DNA from: Heterocephalus glaber
Lineage: Eukaryota; Chordata; Mammalia; Rodentia; Bathyergidae
Length of the DNA: 64,000 nt
Assembly (NCBI RefSeq): GCF_000247695.1
Contig: NW_004624734.1
Location: 16,748,007-16,812,006, forward strand
Direction: 5' to 3'
Shown: piece by piece, positions 11,394 through 23,600 of the stretch
How positions within the stretch are numbered: the first letter of the stretch is position 1
Layout of the letters: the number at the start of each line of letters is the position of its first letter
The notes under the pieces: model-generated
What the model saw: the letters and a program-made list of their open reading frames with translations, nothing else
Database searches by the model: none
Told to the model about the DNA's origin: nothing
Translations under genes and position numbers: made by a program

Positions 11394-12153
11394 GATTTGT
11401 GCATTAGGTAGGACTGCTTTCTATAAATCCTGTGATAATAAAACAAATTACAAGACAAATTCACTTAGTTTTCTGTTTTTATGGCTTTAACTGAGTCTTC
11501 CATCTTCTTAAGTTCTGCCACGAAATGCTGTGTATTGTGGGAACACCAAGCCACTCTTGAGTCTATGAATCCTCCTCTGTACATTTTGCAAAAGGCTATA
11601 TATTTTCTAACTCTGTGAGTGGGAGGTACTTCTTTCTTCATTTGATCTTGCTTTATATAACTCTATCTAGAAGCCCAATATACTACTTTTCATCAAGTAG
11701 GCAGGCAGCAATGAACAACACCCACCTCAGAGTCAGAGAGAATCTTCTGAAGACAGGCTTAACCCTTTCCTGTCAGCAAGTCTTATTTGATGAAAGTGAA
11801 GCAGGAAGGAGAGAGCTGCAGACATAATATTTGAGTGCTCCCAAGCATATGGGTCTGGGATGTATTCTAACCAAGGACTTTTGTAAACCTACAGGTCATT
11901 CTTAGATCCAGACATTCAGGGAGCTGTTTCAAAAGGATTATAAAGATTTTCCTTGCTCTTAAGGAGTTTCCACCTCTCACATTATGACCTGCTTTGCTGT
12001 CCCTAAAGAAAAGTGGACATTTAAGCCTACATTTACCTTAAATTCACTACTAAACCACTTTGTCTTCAAGAATGCCCAGCAGCTCCTCAATGAGTTGAAT
12101 TTTTTTCTGAAACAGTACTGAAGAAATGAGGCAATGAGGCTAAAAAATATATT
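11394..12153. other. Unassigned spacer
   Basis: No gene or named repeat; frames of 70 codons or fewer with no recognisable motifs. Confidence 0.4.
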
Positions 12154-12264
12154 AAGCCAAGTGTGGTGGAGCACACACATGTAATCCCAGCACCCTGTGA
12201 GTTTTAGCGAAGAGGATCACAAATTTAAACCCAGCCTGAGCAATTCAGTCACATAGGGAGATAC

Positions 12265-12308
<44 letters not shown>

Positions 12309-12392
12309 AAAAAATGGGGCTGGGATTGTAGCTCAGGGTGAAGGCCCTAGGTTTAATCCCGAGTACTGAAAGGAGAAAAGAAAAGATATCAA
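12154..12392 (+). repeat. B1+ID dimeric SINE with expanded (AC)n linker
   Basis: The B1 half starts 'aagccaagtgtggtggagca' and continues 'catgtaatcccagcaccctg' and 'gaggatcacaaatttaaac'. The linker is an expanded (AC)n tract at about 12266-12306. From 12315 the ID half reads 'ggggctgggattgtagctca' then 'aaggccctaggtttaatccc', with an A/G-rich tail to about 12392. It has the same architecture as the copy at 7.8 kb but is better preserved. Confidence 0.85.
12266..12306. repeat. (AC)n microsatellite inside a SINE dimer
   Basis: About 40 bp of pure AC where the A-rich linker between B1 and ID halves normally lies. Microsatellite growth from SINE A-rich linkers and tails is a known route. Confidence 0.9.
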
Positions 12393-13249
12393 AGCACTAA
12401 TTGGTGGTGGAAACTAAAGCAGGACTATAAAACAACTTATGGAAACCTGGTAAGAAGTGTTGTGAATCGCAATGTTATCTCTTAGCTTGATATCCCAAGT
12501 GTTAACAAAAGCAGGTCAATTAGTTGATAATGTTCTAGTGTTTCCTTCTTATCCACTCTTACACTCTATAGTTTAATTTCTGAATTTCTGAAGGCATGAG
12601 GGATTCAGAGACAAATGGAAATCAAACGTGGGGGCTGTTGTGAAAGCTTGCAAAATATGATACACTAAGAGCTGTGAATAAGAGTAGAGCTTTCTTATTG
12701 CAACGTACATCAAGAGTGTTTCCTGCACTGGGGCGATCTGGTGTATTGACAGATACTTTAGATTTATGATCCTAATCTCTATCTATATAACATCAGAATT
12801 CAGGGAGCTGCTATTTGGCACTTTCATTACTAACAAGTGCCCCAGTAATAGGTTTCTTGGTATGTGGGAACCACTGCTGTCTATCTATTGTCCTTAAAGT
12901 TGTGGTATTAAATAAGAAAATGTCAATTACTTCCTCAACTTCCAGATATCCTACACTGGTCCTTGTGGATGTAGTGGGTACATTTTATCTTTATCCTCTT
13001 CCCTTTTTCCCGCTATCTCGCCTTGTTACTTGAATCAGCACTCTCGGTTGGGCAACAAGATCGGGGCCAATGTGGTCAGCTTTTGTATGAAATTTTAGGA
13101 TGATTACAAATGAGAATGTTTGCTGTCTAGTTGCCTGAAATAGAGAAAGGGGCCTACAAGCTCACTGAGATGTTGTAAGTATTTGATGTAAGTGTTGACG
13201 TTGTAAGTGTTTGTTTGACTACAGAGAAGAGAAGCACATCTAAAGTAGC
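12393..13249. other. Unassigned spacer
   Basis: No gene, RNA gene or named repeat. A short imperfect repeat of 'gttgtaagtgtttg' lies around 13170-13215. Confidence 0.4.
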
Positions 13250-13491
13250 TCAAATCCAGAAATACTCTCTCTCACTTCAAATTATTCTTGCCACTTTCTA
13301 GAGCATTCCTGGAAGTTAGTGTTCATTGGGTGTGTTTTCTTGTGGCTGCTTCCATGTCCTGAATTTGTTTACAATGTTTACCTTTCATGTCATTTTAATT
13401 TTGAGGAAGACCCAGAAGTTACGCAGTGCCAGGTCTAGTAAATAAGGTGGATGAAAACACACTGTAATAATTTTCTCTGATACAAATTGTG
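13250..13491 (-). pseudogene. mariner transposase C-terminal fragment (minus copy)
   Basis: Reading leftwards on the minus strand, the conceptual translation gives a QF-x-x-x-K-IITV segment, then HPPYLLDLA, NFWVFLKIKM and a later WKQPQ, with stops and a frameshift. Further on come 'nttccagga' and 'agaaagtggcaagaataa'. This matches the order of the catalytic-end region of mariner-family transposases (QFLAK..., HPPYSPDLAPCDF, KIKM). It is a dead DNA-transposon fragment. It meets a plus-strand copy of overlapping sequence at about 13491. Confidence 0.7.
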
Positions 13492-13680
13492 GCCTTTAAT
13501 GTCTTGAATAGATTCAGAACATGGGAGCAGCCATGATAGAGCAACTAAAGATACTCCCAAAAGAAGGCTTTCAGAAATACTTCAGAAAGTGGCAAAAATA
13601 ATGGGATAAGTGTATTTGAAGTGAAGTGTATTTGAAGGGTGAGTATTTTGAGGAGGATTAATGGCAATGAGCCTTTTAAT
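13490..13680 (+). pseudogene. mariner transposase C-terminal fragment (plus copy)
   Basis: In + orientation the translation gives MIEQLKILPKEGFQKYF, then RKWQ, a stop, WDKCI and finally GEYFEED. This is the mariner-family C-terminal run (EQLK...FQ..F..W...W.KC...GDYFEGD-like). It has at least two in-frame stops. It shares about 100 bp of homologous sequence with the minus copy next to it, including 'attcagaacatgggagcagc' against the minus-copy 'attcaggacatggaagcagc'. Confidence 0.75.
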
Positions 13681-15326
13681 GTAAATTTTTAAAACACACA
13701 CTGTATGCTTTGATCAGCCCTTGTATAATCTTCAGTGTGAGCGTATGTTCAGGTACAATGAAATAGATAGTAAATACATTTTAGGAAGCATAATATAGTC
13801 TATGTTGATCACTGATATAATCTGTCAGGAACAAATAAGACAAGAAAGGGGCCTGAGAGACGGGAGATGCAGATGAGAGCAGAGGCTGGTCCTTAAAATC
13901 TCTCACTTTTGTCTTTCATTTATGATTTTTGTGCCTCTTAGCACTTGTTTCCTTTTGTTGGATGTCTTTCTCTCACTCCCCGCAACAGCTGTATCCATGT
14001 GTTCTATGTTCTCCTCTTGTGTCCACTTGGCCTGATTCCACATCCTCTCAAAACTCAAGTGCCTACTACTAACTACAGTTTAACTATAATGTCTCTTAGT
14101 GCAAATCCCTGAGAGGCTGTGAGGACTTCATTTGGACTCTGGACAAAATCTTTCCTAGTGACTTCTGTTCACAGGATGCTGTTTAGCCCATGGACAGTTT
14201 TTCCTGGTCACACATTTTTACTTAATCATGTAGATTTATCTCCTGAGCCTTGGAGGAGCTCTGTATAGAGAACTTTACACTGGATACACACCCCACTTTG
14301 GTCTGTGTAAAATGTATTGCAGTAAAGTGGACTGAAAATAAATACCAAATTTCTCCTTTCTTGAAGAGATACAATATAATCAGTTGAGAATTGTATATTC
14401 TTTTTAGGAGGTTTACAGCGGGAAGAAATAACATTTTGAAATTTTAGAGTATGCTGTTTTCTTGAAATTGCCTCTTCCCTTTAGGATATATTTAGGATAT
14501 ATACATATTTAGGATATATATAGGATATATTTTTTTTTCAACAGAAAAATCTCAGTTTTTGATTTTCAAAATGACTCTTAAAACTTACCTTAGTAGAAAT
14601 TATTAAAGAAAATTGTTGCTTTTGTTTGAAAGTTAAAAGTTTTGAATATTAAAAACTATCGCTCTATTGCAACAGATTGGAAGTAAACTTTCTGTTTTTC
14701 CAGTCACAGAGAAGGCACAAATATATTTGAGTTGGGAGAGATGAAGGGAGTCAGCAAAAGGAATTGCTGATGAGATCATTGTGGAGATATCTGAGAAAGG
14801 GCTCTGAGCTCTGCTATATCCTCTACCATGTTACATGTCTGCTTAGGACCAAGAGCCAACTAAACATCTGTGGACCTGTCACTTCCTTTCCTGAATGGAA
14901 TGAGGGAAGCGAAAACCTGTCCGACTTCCTAGTGAGATGGCAGAAATAGAGTAGAAAGTGTGGCTTGCTCCATCTAGGTAAATTGAACAGTCCTGTTAGG
15001 TCTAAAGTTTCCATTCACTACCAAAGGGGCAAACCACAACATCTAGAAGTTTCTTACAGTTTCTGACCAGTTTTAGATATGTGACTGTGACTGAGAAATG
15101 GCTAAAGGGGATGAAGCTATTTAACAGTAATGAAGCCAGTGACTCAGAATAGTCACTAAAATGGTAACCAGTGGTACTATAGGAAATTAGATGCCTTGCT
15201 GGGACGATAGAATAGGGGCTAAGACTAGAACTCAGGTGCACAGTTCACACCTGAGTAGATGAGGGATTCGAGAGGTTGGACTATGCCAGGGTTGAAACAT
15301 TGAAACATCCACAGAATTTGGATCAG
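13681..15326. other. Unassigned spacer with AT repeat cluster
   Basis: Mostly AT-rich spacer. Around 14483-14531 a short unit resembling 'taggatatat' recurs four times, a small imperfect tandem array. No gene seen. Confidence 0.4.
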
Positions 15327-15714
15327 GCTATGTTTTGAATATGTCCCCAAAAGTTCCTGTATTGGAAATGTAATCCCCAAAGCAATATTGTTGAGAGGTG
15401 GGACTTGTAAACTATAAGTAGAATCAATGTATTATTTTCATTATCACGGGGTGTATTTGCTATAAAAGTGGGTTCAGCCCTCTAATACGATTTACTTCCT
15501 GAGATTTAGCTCTGTACCCCTCTCTTTTGCCATGGGATATCTCCAACCATGCAGTGATCCAGCAAAAAGGGCCTCCTCAAATGTGGCTCTTTGGTCTTGG
15601 AATTCTCAGTCTCCCAGAACATTGAGCCAAGGAAATTCCCATTCATTGTAAATTTATTACAAATTACCCAGTCTCTAGTATTCTGTTATATCACAGCGCA
15701 ATATAGACTAAGAC
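15327..15714 (+). mobile_element. MaLR-type solo LTR
   Basis: Sense-orientation LTR of about 388 bp. The start 'tatgttttgaatatgtcccc' is equivalent to the MaLR 'tggtttggatatg..gtcccc' start. It continues 'ttgagaggtgggacttgtaa', the reverse-free block 'atcacggggtgtatttgctataaaag', 'ttgccatgggatatctccaacc', 'agccaaggaaattccc', 'aaattacccagtctctagta' and 'ttctgttatatcacagc', and ends 'atatagactaagac'. The order and length match an ORR1/MST-like LTR. No target-site duplication was identified by eye. Confidence 0.8.
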
Positions 15715-16216
15715 TAGAGATAACCAAATTTACCAAGAACTGATTTAAGGTTAGGATTTTTGATAACAAAGATGGCAAGGATTCCAGAAAGAAATCAAGT
15801 CATAGAAGAATAAATAAAGTTAGATTCTTAGTACACTTGAGCTTATGGCTTGGAAGTTTCATGTCCAACACACAGGTCTAACTTTATACCAGTTTCATTT
15901 TCAACTGTGTTTGTTATCATTTGATCAAGCATGATTCATCACATTCTCTGACAAATGGTACATGTTTGATAGTCTTCCACACATGGACCCAAAGTAAGGA
16001 AACCCACATTTCTTTTCCACTTGATTATCCTGGAGGCTTATGTTTTCATATAGTAATTCTGATTACTTGTTCCATTATTATAAACAGCTGTTTTAGTATG
16101 TTAGCCTGTGAGCCTTCAGAACTGATATCCACATTATCTTTGACTCACATGTAGATAATTTAGTGTGATGTGATTTTCAGCGATTGTTAAAAAACTCTTG
16201 CTCTTTCTTCCTTCCA
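15715..16216. other. Unassigned spacer
   Basis: AT-rich; no gene or named repeat. Confidence 0.4.
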
Positions 16217-16278
16217 TAGTTATCTCTCCACATCCTAATTTTCGTTTTAGTTATCTCTTCACATCCTAATTTTAGTTT
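16217..16278. repeat. 31-bp tandem duplication
   Basis: Two adjoining 31-bp units (16217-16247 and 16248-16278) beginning tagttatctct and containing cacatcctaatttt; they differ at about two positions. A third, partial start (tagt) follows. Confidence 0.85.
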
Positions 16279-16563
16279 TAGTGTGGAAACACCTAGGACA
16301 CACCTGCCTGGCCAGATTCACAAGCTCGCTTCTTTGTATTCACATTTTGAAGTGCTTCCTGCATGTCAGAACTCTATTCTAACCCTTGAAACATTCTACG
16401 CTCTCCCCATACCACTAAACTCAAAAGGCAAGGAAAGAGAATGCCATCATCCTTTCCAGGAATTATTCCGGACAAGACTTTGCATGGCTAGCAGGATAGG
16501 AGCAGAATAGAAAACAAATGGATTCCAAATTTCTAAAGCACAGTGTACAAAGCACAGGGAAGC

Positions 16564-16579
16564 AAAAAAAAAAAAAAAA
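16564..16579. repeat. Poly(A) run
   Basis: Sixteen A residues with no recognised retroposon body upstream. Confidence 0.6.
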
Positions 16580-17365
16580 TGTGATCCATCCCCATCTTTT
16601 TCCCCTTTTAGTTCTGCCAGATATTTCCTTTGTTCTATTTTCTATCTCACCAAGATTAAAGTGCTGATCTCCCCCTTTTTGAAAATGATGTCACTTTTTT
16701 TTTGCCTTGGCAGAGAGCAAGTTCATTATAAATCTGCTGTGTGACTGATGGCTTTGAAGAGATAAGGCACGGGGGAAAACACATTTGGGAAATGTATGAA
16801 ACTCAAGAGACAGGTTGACAATTAAACTGGCAATAAGAGAGATGAAGAAGGATAAGGGGAAATAGATGCTGGGTGTAAATATCTCTTCCATATTCTCTTT
16901 TACAGCCACCTAGAAACTATTTTTATTTTCTGATGGTTTTGTCCCAATGTAATGCCACAGGCTAAAATTCATTTTGTGTGTTTTCTCGCAAGATCTGTGT
17001 ACTTTCAATGACATGATTTCAGGCTGGTCAACATGGAAGTGTGTGATGTTCAAGGTGGGGAAGACAGTTCCTTTCACTGTTCAAAAAAGGAAAACAGCTT
17101 GCTATTGAATCTTATTTACTGTAACTTTTTATTGCTGCAGTATCTTCCAGTTTATATGAGACACAATTCACAGGTAAAGTCAGATTGAAATCATAATACA
17201 CATTTTAATGTTATTTAAAAGTATTAGTGACAGATGCAGGTCTTAGGAATTTAAAGATTTTTTATCTGCCAAGCTCGATCATAGATCATAAGAGAGTCCA
17301 TGGACATAAACAGTTACATGGGGCAATTTATTGATGTACGTGACGTGACATCTAGTAATTCAGCA

Positions 17366-17367
<2 letters not shown>
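16580..17367. other. Unassigned spacer
   Basis: Nothing recognised. Confidence 0.4.

Positions 17368-17405
<38 letters not shown>
17368..17405. repeat. (CA)n microsatellite
   Basis: About 38 bp of CA dinucleotide, nearly uninterrupted. Confidence 0.9.
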
Positions 17406-17407
<2 letters not shown>

Positions 17408-19496
17408 CAAGCACACAAGCCCCTAAAGCTGACAGCACCTAATTAAAATAACACTATGATGTTTATATCTCTAATTTGATTTCAGCCTTAAATATATCCG
17501 TATCTTGTCTATGGACAGATATTCCTGCAGAAAGATTCTTGAAGAGAACCATCCGGATTAGGGATGGGGTAGGGGAGTGCAGGGAAGTGAGCAGTGGTTA
17601 ATGAGATAGAGAACAAATCAGTGAGGCAAATGATTACCAGGTCCCAGAGTCTGCCATGAGAACACAATTCATTCTTTCTGTTCTGTGGTTCTCCCGTTCC
17701 CTCCCACCATCACCACTCAGCTCCAAGCTTTTCTTTTATGTAGTCACAGAAATATTTGTGGTTGCGCTGTGCATGTCTGGAGAGCAAGGTGTACCAGAAG
17801 TGCTTTCCCTCCCCACCCTCCATGTTTGCAAACTATTCCACGGAAATTCTAACACATACTTCAATGTGATACCTTAGCTTCTCAATGGTCTTGAAAATGC
17901 CCTTCTAAGTTACTTACACTGTGTTGTTTTTCTTCCGTGCACCCTTTCTCCATGTTGCCTGCTGAAGACAATCCAAGCTACTTGGGGCTCCACCTGTGGT
18001 TCTTGCCAGTCTCTCCACTCTTGCCTCTTGCCAAACATCTCTATGACACATAGACTTGAATTCTAATTATCTTTCACATTTCTTGTTTGTTTTATTTCTC
18101 TTCTTGTGCTCTTTCCTCTGACTGACATGCCCTTTCAGCTCTTCTACAGCTAACAAATGTCCCCATTTTTCTCCAGTTGTAGAAGATACGACCTCCTCAG
18201 TGTAGTCTTTCATTTACTCATGAAGAATTGATCACACTTTTCTTCTCACTACACCTTTCCTACTACTTATACTTTCCCTTAGTATGTTTATTGAAGTTTT
18301 AGACATTAGTGTGTCAACATCCAAAGGTTGGGTACACTCAGCAACTATCAGCATGCCTCCTCTCAAGCCAGTGCTCATGCTGTGAATGTGTGGTGTGTCC
18401 TGTTTCCATGCTTCATTACATCATGAGACTTTCATGAGTGGCTGTTAGAAAGTTTGGACGACAGAAATATGTATGAAGACTTTATCCCTGCTAAGAATAG
18501 GAAAGCATTTGCTACCAGCACAATATTGACTGGATTTGGACACGTCACATGTACTTTATCAAAACTCTCTGGATTCCTTAATTTCCCACTTGTCTCAGAT
18601 ATGTACATCTCTGATTTAATTGATTTAAGAAAAACTAGTTAGTCAAGTACTTCTTCCATTTCATTTTCTGACCAAAAAAAATCCACTTCAAGCTTCTTTC
18701 ATTTTAAGCAGGTATTATGGGTAGATAAACAATCTCTGAAGATATTTGAGGAAATCTGCTACTTTAGTTTGGGTTCAAGGAGGAGTGAAGTAGACCCAGA
18801 GATGAGGATTCTACTGCAAATTGTAGTCCTCAGAAGAAGAAGAGGCAAGAGAAGGTCAGATAAAGTCAAGGAAATGTGTGTTGCAGAGCAAGTTTTCCAT
18901 GAGAGAATGCAATTTAGTCGGGGCAGATTACCCAGGACAGTGCACTGTGGATGCCCTGAGTCACCCTACCCTAGGACTGAAGCAGCTGGAGAACTTTATG
19001 CCCATTGCCACCCAGTCATGGTAATGGTGCCCTGGTGGAGGGCGGTGCCTCAGTTTTCTTTTTCCAGTGCATCTAAAGGCTCAGTAAGAATTTATGAGCA
19101 GAGAAGGCCCCAGGGTAAAGAGACCCAGACACTGCGGGTATCGACATGACAAAGCCCTCACAGCTGCGGCTCTTCTGTTGATGATATTTCATTTAGTCAG
19201 ATGTGGCTTGAGTCTCTTATATACCAGTTTCTCCTGTGATAATGGTGAGATCCCCTCAGTGGAGAAGACAGGCCACACATTCCAACAGGGCTTCCAACAG
19301 CAATGAAAGCAATGCTGTGTTAATCACCTCTTTTGGCAATTCCTGGACAAAGCTAGAGAGCTAATGTCAAGCCCATAGTCAAATCTATAGAAAGCTTCTC
19401 CTTGATCATAGCCAATACTCAACAAGCCAAAGCAGCATCCAGACAAACTCATAAAAATTCATCAATTCTCTTATTGCAGTCTTGTGTTTGATGATG
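17406..19496. other. Unassigned spacer, possible L2 trace
   Basis: 18040-18320 has the C/T-rich texture of an L2 3' UTR in + orientation but is too decayed to call. A 126-codon open frame (18769-19149, +) is arginine-rich with no recognisable domain and lies in a more G+C-rich patch. I do not call it a gene. Confidence 0.35.
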
Positions 19497-19536
19497 AATG
19501 CATAACAGGTACTTAATATATATTTGTGGAATGGAT
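19497..19536 (+). repeat. L2 LINE 3' terminus fragment
   Basis: 'aacaggtacttaatatatat' then 'ttgtggaatggata' parallels the L2 terminus 'taggtgctcaataaatatttgttgaatga'. Short, so tentative. Confidence 0.45.
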
Positions 19537-20532
19537 AATTATGATTACTTTTATTACTATGATTATATCCCTTCTGTGGAATCATACAAAGCAATGTTTA
19601 TTCCAGGGAGCATGACCTCCCGCCCCTCAGGCCAAGTTGGTATTGCTTCATCTGAATCTTCTTGCACACTTGCTGGGAAATAAGTATCTTGGACAATGCA
19701 TGAGAGTGTTAAGGAAATTATAGGAGCATGATAAGAAATACACTGGAACAGGCTGCTTACACTTCTGTTATGCTGAGATTAAATTCCCTGGCCAAACTCT
19801 TTTCTAAAGCTGTTTTATATGACAAAATGCAGTCAGTCTGGAGATGGTTTTGAAGACCACTATGAATGTCATAGAGCAAACAATACAATGAATTAGCCAA
19901 GAAATCCTGGGAAAATAAGCACGGACAGAGTGCTCTTGGCTCATCAGTACAAGTGGAAAATCCCCTATGAATTTGCTGATATTATGAGTAAACTTAAATC
20001 TAGCCTCTAATAGCTAAAATTGATGTTAGTTTCTTACTATCATTGGTAAATACACGATTTCAGTTTCTCCTGGTCCTGTTTCATTCATTCTCCTGTTCCT
20101 GGTCTCATTCCTATTCATATTATTGTATATGCATCTTCATTAGTAATATCAGATCATTTTTGTTTTGGAAGAAAGTAATAGTTAATTGATCTAAGAGCTT
20201 ATTAGTACAAACATGAATTCAAAGATGTTCATAAAAGCAAGGCTTGTCTTTGATGATCTTTATTTTCTTCTGTTATAAAGATGAACTCACAAGCCATGAA
20301 TTCAAAGAAGTAGGTGGCACATTTTATTGTTTTTTTAAGCACACTGTTCATTTTTAAAACATAAAATATGAACAATGCTATAGTTCTAGAGTAGATTTCC
20401 ACATTCTGTCCTTTTATAGGTGTGTTATTATATTGTAACTTCATCATCCGACGGGATTTTATTGTTTTTGTATTTTGGTTTGTTACAAAATGGAAGACCA
20501 CTCCATTTTTAGTGTATGTGTTCCTGTGTGTG
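19537..20532. other. Unassigned spacer
   Basis: AT-rich with no named repeat. The 153-codon minus-strand frame at 20229-20690 is lysine/arginine-rich only because it crosses the pyrimidine tract that follows; not a gene. Confidence 0.4.
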
Positions 20533-20610
20533 CTCTTCCTCCCTCCCTTCTCCCCTCCCTTCTTTCTTTCCATCCCCCTCCTCCCTTTATTCCTTCCTTT
20601 TCTTGTTTTT
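20533..20610. repeat. Polypyrimidine tract
   Basis: About 75 bp of nearly pure C/T (ctccct/ttcttt units) on the + strand; simple low-complexity sequence. Confidence 0.8.
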
Positions 20611-23600
20611 GGAGGTACTAACACTTCTCTATTGCCCTCACCCACGAAAAGCCAGAAATGTGTGATACAATCATGTTTACAGCAGGACAAATAAATTTCA
20701 AAAGAGAGTGTGTGTACATATAGCTGTTGGATCCCTAACTGCTACTGGCAGAGACACAAGAGGGACAATTTGAATGTAGATACTTGTGTTCAATTCTCAG
20801 CCAAGTCTTTGACAAAAAAGACTGAACCTTTTCACCAAAACATGCACACAGGTTTGGTAATACTATGTAACAAGCTTGGATTAGAAAACAAATTTATAGC
20901 CCTCTCCTGGAATAGCTGCTTGACAAATCCAGCTTTCTGATTAGGAATAGTGACTGAATTGAAAAGAGAAATCCTTCCATTGTCTACATTGTATACCAGT
21001 GACCAAGATATCAAATGAAATCTTCAAAAGAAATTTTGAATTCTTTACTGATTCAGTTCTTTGCATAAGTTGACAGAGTGGAGCGTTTAGATTTTTAAGC
21101 ATTGGTTTAAGATGTTTCATATGTAAAATTGTGTATCTTAGAGAGTGTGTTGTTTTTTTCTATTCATATTTCTTCAATTTGTCACATATGAAAAACTTTA
21201 ATATTTCAGTGACAATCTTATTTATCATCAAAGGCAGCTTTTGTGAGAAAAGCAACACTTTTATAAGGCAAACCCAATTTGTTTGTGTATAAAATATAAT
21301 GTGAAAATTAATATTGTGCTGTGTTTGCTATACTGTTTAAATACTGGGATCTTATTTTGGCTAACTACACATCTTAACTTATGTCATAATCAAGCATTTA
21401 GTGGAGACATATTCTTGCTTTACACTTTCTGTTAAAGTAGAAGGGTAAGTTTTCTTGGCTGTGTTCCAACTTATGCACTAAAACTACATTTCCTATAAAA
21501 AATCCTCCACTTATAAGCTTTCACTTTATTGTGTGTAAAGTTCATAATTTCTCTAAGGGTAATTGCAGGTCAAACTGATAATAGTTTTGCAATGAACTAT
21601 AAGATTCTTTGAAATGAAAATGACCTTTAGATATTATATATATTGAGGATTTCAAATCAAGACCCATGGACATACTGTTCTGAATCCTCTTTCTACTTGG
21701 AACCCAAGTTTGTACATTTATAAGTGATTGGGAAAGAAATATGTTTTATAATGCATAAAAATTGTATGAAATTCAATTTTCAGTATCTATAAATAATGTT
21801 TTATTGGAACACAGTTTAGGTGATTCATTTACATATTATGACTTTGTGTACAACACAAAAAAAATTGAGTAGTTATGATAGAGACGATCTGGCCACTCAA
21901 ACATTAAACATTAACTATCTACCCTTCATAAAAAGTTTGCACTCTCTCTCATGTATCTCTCTCTATCTACATAGACATATGTCTATGATCTACTCATCTC
22001 TATATGTATATATGATTTATCTGCATCTATTTCTACGTACACATAAGATAGACTTTTAACTTTTAAAAATGCAACTACTATTTATCAAGTGTGTTTGGAC
22101 ATATTTATACTAGTACGGAGAAGAAAATTTGTAGTAACCAATATTCTTGTCTTAATTTACTTTTCATATGAAAGTGACACACAAATTAACAGAAGAGTCC
22201 ATGTCATTGTCATATGACATATTGCTAGCTCAACTTCAGTTAGGTAGATCTACTGCCTCTAGACAATGAGATGGTAACACCATTAGGCAAATCCTGAAGT
22301 TTAAATAAACACCTTTTCAGCATGTTATTTTTCCAGCTACTAGGTTTCTGGCTCACACAGTCTCACAAAAAGCTTTAAATTTACTACACTTTTAAAAGGA
22401 TACAATTTGTGCAGTAGGTAACTGTCATATTCTATTTAGACATCGGTGAAATATATTCACAAAGCAAATCCATTATTTTTCTCTTTTTCCCAGAGATAGA
22501 AAAATCATCCCATGCCACATAAACCTTCAGATTTTATTTTCTATTTTTATAACTAAAAAATGTGAATCTGAGAGGTGACTTGGGTGGTAGTTGTGGCTTA
22601 AAATGTCTTTTCTCTAATATTATTCCCTTAATTTGTATGCCAGAACAGCAAATATTTATTTGTGGAAGACTATTATTGTTTGTTATATGGCTATAATCAC
22701 TTTTCTGAAGTAGAAAAACTAAACTGTGTGTCAGAAGTATGTGTGTAAGTGGATGCACGTGTGTATAGTTATGTACAAAGTAAAAACACAGTATTTTATT
22801 TACAAATGGATTGGCCCAATATTAAAATGTGAATGAACAAAAATTAGTTGCTAGATTTTCTAAATTACTATTATTAAAATCCTGCCCAAATTAATACTTT
22901 TTGTAAATAAATATTTTCCAATGACAATAAATGTAGTATCACTTAGAGTTTTAAAATAATTGTCTTCCTAGGTAATTCAGGCTGTTATTAGAATTACCTG
23001 GTCAGTGTGGAACTGTAACCATTGTGAGATGATTGTGAAAACACTGGTGTTACAGAGTTTGAAAGGTAAGCGCATGACAAAGTTGTTTTCTAAAATAATA
23101 TCTTTTTCTTATTCAGTGATCACCTTCTAGGTAGGCTTAAATGATAACGATAGCAAGGACTCCATAAAATCATTATTTTTTTTCTGTGTGCTATTAATGA
23201 TGTGTTTTCCATGTTGTGTAAATTGAAGACAAGGATCTACACTTTAGCTCTGACAGCTAAGTGTCATTCTTTAGGAATGCTGGGAGGAGACAGGACAGGA
23301 ACCAGGGTGATTTACATCCCTGAACAGTGCCTGATTTTAGGAAAACACAGCCAAAGAAAGCAAAGGCGAGGAGTGTCTGTGGGCAGAGCTGCGATCAGAT
23401 ACTGCGGTTTCCTTTCCATCCTGGCTGGTCCTGTGGGAGGACCATGAACTAGGTATTTCCTCACTCTTCCGTCTCTCTCCACTGCAGACCCAGTAGAACA
23501 TTATCATTTGAATACAGCAAAACTGTCCAAAATCTGCCACTTCCTCCCCGGGGAGGACTCTGTACAAAATGAGGCCTGCTGGCTGCCTTTTATGATCAGG
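20611..23600. other. AT-rich spacer
   Basis: Long AT-rich stretch with no recognised repeat or gene. It contains a degenerate tcta/tatc-type tract at about 21943-22030 that includes a perfect 18-bp palindrome at 21970-21987. Parts (for example 22920-23130) look single-copy. Confidence 0.4.

Noticed and set aside
18769..19149. 126-codon open frame, + strand
   Set aside because: No recognisable domain, no splice or promoter context, no conservation evidence; a local G+C patch makes stops rarer.
20229..20690. 153-codon open frame, - strand
   Set aside because: The Lys/Arg/Gly-rich part is the reverse of a polypyrimidine tract; the rest is AT-rich spacer.
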